11,471 nt of DNA from CAZAGT01 sp964484515 (GTDB lineage: Bacteria; Desulfobacterota; DSM-4660; Desulfatiglandales; HGW-15): contig CAZAGT010000154.1 in NCBI GenBank assembly GCA_964484515.1, positions 1 to 11,471 on the forward strand, given 5' to 3'. The stretch's first letter is position 1, and each line of letters opens with the position of its first letter. Below the pieces are notes generated by a model. It searched no databases, had not been told where the DNA came from, and was given only the letters and a program-made list of their open reading frames with translations. Of this stretch, positions 7,441 to 11,471 are shown in pieces. Both the position numbers and the translations under genes were made by a program.

Positions 7441-8469
7441 CTATTCTTCTTCGAGGAACTGAAGCGCGGCCTCCAGCACGGCTCTTCCAGGAAGGCCCCT
7501 GGACTCCATATCCCTGATCCACTCGTTTCTAAGCGGTATGGTCAGATCCTCCAATTTTTTCTTCTCGGCGGGCGGAAGCTCAATCACCTGAATGCCCTTG
7601 CTAAGGGCGCGTTTCTTGAAAGGCTCATCCGTATCGTCGTACGCCTTACCACAGGCCAACGACATTGCTAAACCGCTGTGCTCCGTCATGATCATCTTAA
7701 CGTCGTCAGGGAGTGAGTCCCATTTTCTCTTGTTCATGAGGACGGCCATGGTCATGGTGTAGAAGTCCGCCAATGTGGCATATTTCGTGAGGTCGTCCAA
7801 CTTGAATATCCCGAGGCCTTCCCAGGGAACCACGGTTCCGTCCACCACGCCCCTCTCCAGGGCCGTGTACGTCTCCGTGATGGGGATGGTTACAGGGATC
7901 GCCCCGAAGCTTTTGAGCGCTTGGGTGACAAACGGATTGGCCGTCCTGATTTTCATTCCCTCGAAATCAGCGATGCTGGTAATGGGTTTCTTAACCGTGT
8001 GAAAATCCCCGCCCGGATGGCAGAATAATGCCAGGACTTTGACCTTTTTGTATTCCCTCTGGAATTCAGGGAAATTCTCATAAGTCCTCCACATCGCCCT
8101 GGATGTCTTCGTGGCGCTCGGTGTCATGAAAGGCAGCTCGAAGACCGACGTCATGGGGAAACGGCCGGGCGTGTAGTCATGTAGGATATAGACGATATCC
8201 GCGATACCCTTTTCCGCCAGGGCATAATGATCAGGGGCCTTTCCCAAGGCCCCGCCGGGGAAAAACGTCACCACGACCTTGCCCTTGGTAAGTTTATTGA
8301 TTTTCTCTGCCCAGGGTTCGAACACTCTGACCTGCATCGTGTGTTTTGTGGAAAAAGACGTTGCAAACCTCAGCTCGATGGTTTTGGCCGAAGCGTTGTC
8401 CAAGCCCAAAACGAACGCACCCCCAAGGGAAACGAGAAAAATAACGGCCATTGCTCGTGTCTTGTCCAT
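7441..8469 (-). CDS. dctP: TRAP transporter substrate-binding protein, DctP family
   Basis: This 342-residue periplasmic protein captures the substrate for DctQM. It opens with a Sec signal peptide: basic start (MDKTR), hydrophobic core at about 7-23 and a likely cut after ASA (26-28). The mature chain shows the DctP pattern: ELRFATSFSTKH, the GG.LGKAPDHYALAEKGIAD segment (72-91), the helix-linked ELPF, and the KIRTAN segment whose R175 is the family's carboxylate-binding arginine. ALERGVVDGTVVPWEG follows, as usual. An organic acid ligand is therefore likely, but which one cannot be read. The start ATG 8469-8467 has an AGAGGTG site at good spacing. It lies downstream of the molybdoenzyme genes, separated by a repeat element. 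Confidence 0.93.
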   Translation of the reverse strand: MDKTRAMAVIFLVSLGGAFVLGLDNASAKTIELRFATSFSTKHTMQVRVFEPWAEKINKLTKGKVVVTFFPGGALGKAPDHYALAEKGIADIVYILHDYTPGRFPMTSVFELPFMTPSATKTSRAMWRTYENFPEFQREYKKVKVLALFCHPGGDFHTVKKPITSIADFEGMKIRTANPFVTQALKSFGAIPVTIPITETYTALERGVVDGTVVPWEGLGIFKLDDLTKYATLADFYTMTMAVLMNKRKWDSLPDDVKMIMTEHSGLAMSLACGKAYDDTDEPFKKRALSKGIQVIELPPAEKKKLEDLTIPLRNEWIRDMESRGLPGRAVLEAALQFLEEE

Positions 8470-8510
8470 GGCTACACCTCTTTCTTGTTTCTTGAAAATA
8501 CCTTTAGCGT

Positions 8511-8614
8511 GTCATTCCGGCGAACGCCGTGGTTCGACGGGCTCACCACCCTGAGCATAGCCGAAGGGGAATCCAGTGACTTCAGAATATTCTGGATGCC
8601 GGATCCGTCATCCC
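8511..8614. repeat. Nested REP-like repeat element
   Basis: The outer part begins GTCATTCCGGCGAACGCC and ends CTGGATGCCGGATCCGTCATCCC, with ATCCAG (8571-8576) inverted against CTGGAT (8592-8597) and a perfect palindrome CAGAATATTCTG at 8583-8594 in the middle. This is the layout of dispersed 'GTCATTCCGGC...GAATCCAG' palindromic elements of proteobacteria. Within it lies a second hairpin, TTCG...GCTCA-CCACCC-TGAGC...CGAA at 8533-8565, of another common dispersed type. The element starts about 10 bases after the stop of the ferredoxin gene and ends about 40 bases before dctP. Confidence 0.65.
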
Positions 8615-8622
8615 GCGCCCAG

Positions 8623-9072
8623 CTATGTCGTTCTTTCAAACACGGCAGCAATGCTCTCCTCACCGCCGAAATGGATACAACCGGTCGGGCATATACTCAT
8701 GCATGCGGGTTCTTGGTGGTCGCCCAACCTGTGAACACAGAGATCACACTTCACCGCAATCTCTCGTTTGTCTTCGAATTGCATGGCTCCAAAAGGACAG
8801 GCCACAATGCATTCTCTGCACCCGATGCAAAGATCATTATCGATCAGAACAATTCCCTGCTCATTTCGCGAAATCGCGTCCACGGGGCAGGCTTCCCGAC
8901 AGGGCGGCTTTGCGCAATGGTGGCAGTATACGGGCATGAAGTCAGAGGTCTTCTCAATCACCCGCACCAGCCTGGGGCCCACCCCGAGTCCGTGCTCCTG
9001 TTTGCATGCAACCTCACAGGCATGACAACCCATGCAGTCCTTTTTGTCAAACACCAAAGAGACCTTCCCCAT
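8623..9072 (-). CDS. Four-cluster ferredoxin subunit of a molybdopterin oxidoreductase
   Basis: This 149-residue protein is of the DmsB/HycB/FdhB type, the electron-transfer subunit of molybdopterin enzymes. Sixteen Cys fall into four sets: C13/C16/C19/C23, C50/C53/C58/C62, C82/C85/C88/C92 and C109/C112/C124/C128, so four [4Fe-4S] clusters are expected. The third set has the classic CIGCRECIVACPFG spacing. It has no signal peptide and no membrane anchor, so with its partner it should be a soluble cytoplasmic enzyme. The start ATG 9072-9070 follows AGGAGGAG at good spacing and lies 11 bases past the stop of the catalytic subunit gene, so the two are surely one operon. The electron partner (ferredoxin, NAD via another subunit, or a membrane protein) is not in the window. 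Confidence 0.9.
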   Translation of the reverse strand: MGKVSLVFDKKDCMGCHACEVACKQEHGLGVGPRLVRVIEKTSDFMPVYCHHCAKPPCREACPVDAISRNEQGIVLIDNDLCIGCRECIVACPFGAMQFEDKREIAVKCDLCVHRLGDHQEPACMSICPTGCIHFGGEESIAAVFERTT

Positions 9073-9083
9073 CTCATCTCCTC

Positions 9084-11171
9084 CTATTCATCATCGCAGC
9101 GGCAGATGTTGCACAACAGGACCCTCAGGTTTGTTGCCCCCATCACAGGATCCATAGACTCGTGGGAGTTGTCGGTAAGGATGTTGATGTTGGAAATATC
9201 CCAACCATGACCAGGGCCTCCCATCTCAGGATACCACCAGCCATGCTCGGCCACGATCACCCGGGGATCGATGCCGTCATTCAGTATGGCCCGCTCTTTG
9301 GCGCGCCCTCGCGGCGACTCGATCCAGACCCAGTCTCCTGCCTGTATATGGTGCTTCTTCGCCGTCTCGGGATGGATCTCCACAATGGGCTCGGGGCGGA
9401 TCTCCCTCAGCCAGGGCGTACTTCGATTGGCAGAGTGGAAATGGGTGGGAATCCTCAACCCCGCGTTCAGGATATAGGGGTACTTTTCAGCTAGGTACGG
9501 TGTGGAGTAAGGGCTCTCCGGTATCTCGGTGTACTTGGGCAAGGGGTCGAAGCCCCACTTTTCAAGCACCGTGGAGTAGAGTTCGACTTTCCTTGTGGGG
9601 GTGGAAAAGCCCTTTTCTCTGTATTTGTAATACCTCATCTCTCCTCTGAGGTAGCCTATCTCCTTGAGTTCCTCCCAGGTCAAACCGGTCGGTTCCAGCA
9701 GCCAGTCGAGGGCATCCTCCACTGTGTCCCACCATTCCTGGCCCATCCGCTTGCCCAGTTCCATGAAGATCTTGTGGTCCTGCCAGCATTCGCCAATCTC
9801 GACGACCTTCTGTCTTGCCAGCACATATCCGTGTCGTTTCCAGTTTTCCGATAGGTGATTCTGCTCAAGCCAGGTACCGGCGGGGAGGAAGATGTGTGCC
9901 AATTCAGCGGTCGGGGTCAGAAAAAAATCAGACACAGCAAGGAAGTCAAGTTTGCCGACCGCTTCGTAAACCTCCCTGGCATGGGCCCTCGTAACGACCG
10001 GGTTGGTCCCCACAAAGTATCCCGCCTTGACCGGATACGGCTTTTCGGTCAAAACGGCATCCCAGGCGCACTTGGGTGTAATAAAGGTCATCCTGGCAGC
10101 GAGTTTGTATTGGTCCCCTCCCAGACGCTTCTTCTGCTGCTCGGCAGACAAAGACTCATGCCTGGAAAACTCCGAGACCTTTCTGGTTGGAGGCGGTACG
10201 TAGAAGACATTTCCGCCCGGCACATCGAGGTTCCCGGTCGCGGCCATCAGGCTTACGGCGGTCCGGGTGAAGTCCGTGCAGTTGTTGGTCTGCTCTGTCG
10301 GCACCCCCCAGTGGATCGCAGCCGGCTTTGTAGTGGCATATATCCGCGCCGCCCTTCGAATCAGATCCTCTTTCACCCATGTTATCTCTTCCACACGCTT
10401 GAGGGGATATTCCCTGGCTCTTTCCACGAAAGCGTCCCAGCCGTTCATATAGTGGGCCACAAAATCCGCGTCGTACAGTTCCTCTTCGATGATCACGTTA
10501 AAGAATCCCATGGCCAGGGCTGCATCCGTTCCCGGTCGCACCTGGAGCCACAGGGCGGCCCTCTTCGCCAGGAAGCCCTTTCTGGGATCAATCACGATCA
10601 GTTTTGCACCCCGCTTATAGGCCCGCCAGAAGCTTGCGCCCTTGTACTCGTCCGGATTCGTCCACAGCGGGTTGCAGGCCCACATGACAATGCACTTGGG
10701 GTTGCTTTCGTAGTCGCATACCGGCAGATTCCCACATGTGATCAGCGACGCGGCCGTCCGCGACAAGTAGCACATGTGCCCCGCCGTGAGCACGTTGGGG
10801 GTGCCCAACAGGTTGGCAAACCGTGAGAAATGGCTCTCGTAGTCCCGACCGGTTCCCTGCCCGACAAGAATGGCCTCGGGGCCGTATTCCTTGATGACCG
10901 CATTGAATTTCTCGGCCGTCGTGTCCAAGGCCTCATCCCAGGAGATCCTCTCCCAACCGTCCCTCTTCTTTCTCATAGGAAAAAGGATCCTATCCGGATG
11001 ATAGGCCAGTTGGGTGACAGCCAGTCCTTTTGCGCACATGGTACCGTAGCTGATCGGTGAGCTGGGATCGCCTTCCACCTTTATGACCCTACCGTCTCTT
11101 ACATGGGCAATGACCCCGCAGCCGCCATGGCAGCTGCGACAAACCGTTCTCATCTTCACGACCTCTGGCAT
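9084..11171 (-). CDS. Molybdopterin oxidoreductase catalytic subunit, acetylene hydratase-like clade
   Basis: This 695-residue protein belongs to the DMSO-reductase superfamily. The N-terminus carries a [4Fe-4S] site, C11-x2-C14-x3-C18-x27-C46, then HPDRILFPM and W-E-R-I-SWDEAL, typical of the family. C134 in GHMCYLSR is at the metal-ligand position, so Mo or W would be held by Cys. The C-terminal part has the pterin-binding AGLRIPTHFHS, GDWVWIESPRGRA and AEHGWWYPE segments. Length and segment order fit best, from memory, to the acetylene hydratase group. However, that enzyme's catalytic Asp next to its cluster Cys is replaced here by H15, and a ferredoxin subunit is encoded next door, so a redox reaction is more likely than hydration. 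There is no twin-arginine signal, so it is cytoplasmic. The start ATG 11171-11169 has AGGAGA five bases upstream. Substrate unknown. Confidence 0.88.
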   Translation of the reverse strand: MPEVVKMRTVCRSCHGGCGVIAHVRDGRVIKVEGDPSSPISYGTMCAKGLAVTQLAYHPDRILFPMRKKRDGWERISWDEALDTTAEKFNAVIKEYGPEAILVGQGTGRDYESHFSRFANLLGTPNVLTAGHMCYLSRTAASLITCGNLPVCDYESNPKCIVMWACNPLWTNPDEYKGASFWRAYKRGAKLIVIDPRKGFLAKRAALWLQVRPGTDAALAMGFFNVIIEEELYDADFVAHYMNGWDAFVERAREYPLKRVEEITWVKEDLIRRAARIYATTKPAAIHWGVPTEQTNNCTDFTRTAVSLMAATGNLDVPGGNVFYVPPPTRKVSEFSRHESLSAEQQKKRLGGDQYKLAARMTFITPKCAWDAVLTEKPYPVKAGYFVGTNPVVTRAHAREVYEAVGKLDFLAVSDFFLTPTAELAHIFLPAGTWLEQNHLSENWKRHGYVLARQKVVEIGECWQDHKIFMELGKRMGQEWWDTVEDALDWLLEPTGLTWEELKEIGYLRGEMRYYKYREKGFSTPTRKVELYSTVLEKWGFDPLPKYTEIPESPYSTPYLAEKYPYILNAGLRIPTHFHSANRSTPWLREIRPEPIVEIHPETAKKHHIQAGDWVWIESPRGRAKERAILNDGIDPRVIVAEHGWWYPEMGGPGHGWDISNINILTDNSHESMDPVMGATNLRVLLCNICRCDDE

Positions 11172-11471
11172 TCAAATCTCCTACCTAAATCTAGCGAAAA
11201 CGCTCAATGTCCGTAGTCTGTGGTCCTTCGTCCGTTGTTCAGAACCGGCGTCAGAAAACAACTGCTCGCCTACCGTGCCCTCCCGGTTCCCCTGACGAGC
11301 ACGGCGTTTTTGCGCAGCAGCTGGAACGATTCCAAAATTCTCAACAGCGACCGTATGGTGAGAAGGGATTAAAATGAGGCTCCTCACAAGAATTTGAGGG
11401 TCTATAGGTTGATAGTGAGAGCACAATACATTGAAGTACCATCATTTATCGATCGACATCCGGATTTTCGA
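11172..11471. other. Upstream region of the molybdoenzyme operon, no gene
   Basis: No convincing gene is visible. One 81-codon frame on the minus strand covers the tandem repeat and has no family likeness. The region must hold the promoter for the molybdoenzyme operon, but no clear sigma70 or sigma54 pair could be picked. A palindrome TGAGG-CT-CCTCA lies at 11375-11386, with another TGAGG close by at 11395-11399; these could be regulator sites. Confidence 0.45.
11209..11243. repeat. Degenerate seven-base tandem repeat
   Basis: Five consecutive units of seven bases can be read: GTCCGTA, GTCTGTG, GTCCTTC, GTCCGTT and GTTCAGA. The pattern is a GTCCGTN heptamer with drift. It lies between the likely promoter area and the start of the catalytic subunit gene. 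Similar GTCCGTT/GTCCGTG runs are seen between genes in several bacterial groups; their role is not known to me. Confidence 0.55.

Noticed and set aside
8227..9210. Plus-strand open frame of 327 codons
   Set aside because: It crosses the ferredoxin gene, the repeat and dctP on the opposite strand; its translation has no recognisable domain.
9855..10826. Plus-strand open frame of 323 codons
   Set aside because: It lies wholly opposite the molybdopterin catalytic gene, whose protein has clear family motifs; the plus-strand translation is low-complexity and without motifs.
11250..11290. Possible sigma54 promoter on the minus strand (GG...GC spacing)
   Set aside because: The GG and GC pairs are not at the required ten-base spacing and the rest of the consensus is absent.
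11181..11426. Minus-strand open frame of 81 codons upstream of the molybdoenzyme gene
   Set aside because: It runs through the heptamer repeat, has no good ribosome binding site and no family likeness.
1..11471. CRISPR array, tRNA or rRNA genes, transposase
   Set aside because: No regularly spaced long repeats, no cloverleaf-like sequence and no transposase motifs were seen on reading both strands.

Overview
The window (11,471 bases, moderately GC-rich) looks like a piece of the chromosome of an anaerobic, probably strictly anaerobic, Gram-negative bacterium. A desulfobacterial or syntrophic deltaproteobacterial host is the best guess. It rests on an acetylene-hydratase-type molybdo/tungsto-pterin enzyme, a TRAP transporter next to an acyl-CoA synthetase, a PreT/PreA pair, a lipoprotein and dispersed REP-like repeats. 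No rRNA or other taxonomic marker is present, so this is inference. Several start codons are GTG or TTG (preA, preT, upp, the CoA ligase).

Region 1 (1-2130, minus strand): a preT-preA operon. preT encodes the FeS/flavin, NAD(P)H-dependent subunit. preA encodes the FMN-barrel, dihydropyrimidine-dehydrogenase-like subunit and runs off the left edge. The genes are 11 bases apart. Region 2 (2131-2987): a divergent intergenic region with a good sigma70 promoter, three TGAACC-type half-sites and upp (uracil phosphoribosyltransferase) on the plus strand. Uracil salvage and uracil/dihydrouracil interconversion are therefore back to back and may share control.

Region 3 (2988-3839): a small orphan lipoprotein gene on the minus strand, with an inverted repeat in its leader, then about 390 bases with no convincing gene. 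Region 4 (3840-11171, all minus strand): read in the direction of transcription, it holds a molybdopterin oxidoreductase of the acetylene hydratase clade, its four-cluster ferredoxin subunit, a nested REP-like repeat, a TRAP transporter (dctP, a frameshifted dctQ, dctM), and an AMP-forming acyl-CoA synthetase. The last 300 bases (11172-11471) are upstream DNA with a degenerate seven-base tandem repeat and a palindrome.

Working model for Region 4, as inference: DctPQM imports an organic acid, the ligase makes its CoA thioester, and the soluble MopA/MopB pair carries out a redox step on the acid or on a product derived from it. The substrate is not readable from the sequence. Two points deserve most attention. 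First, the catalytic subunit carries His where acetylene hydratase has its essential Asp. Second, dctQ contains a one-base frameshift in a T4 run that leaves the rest of the gene intact.
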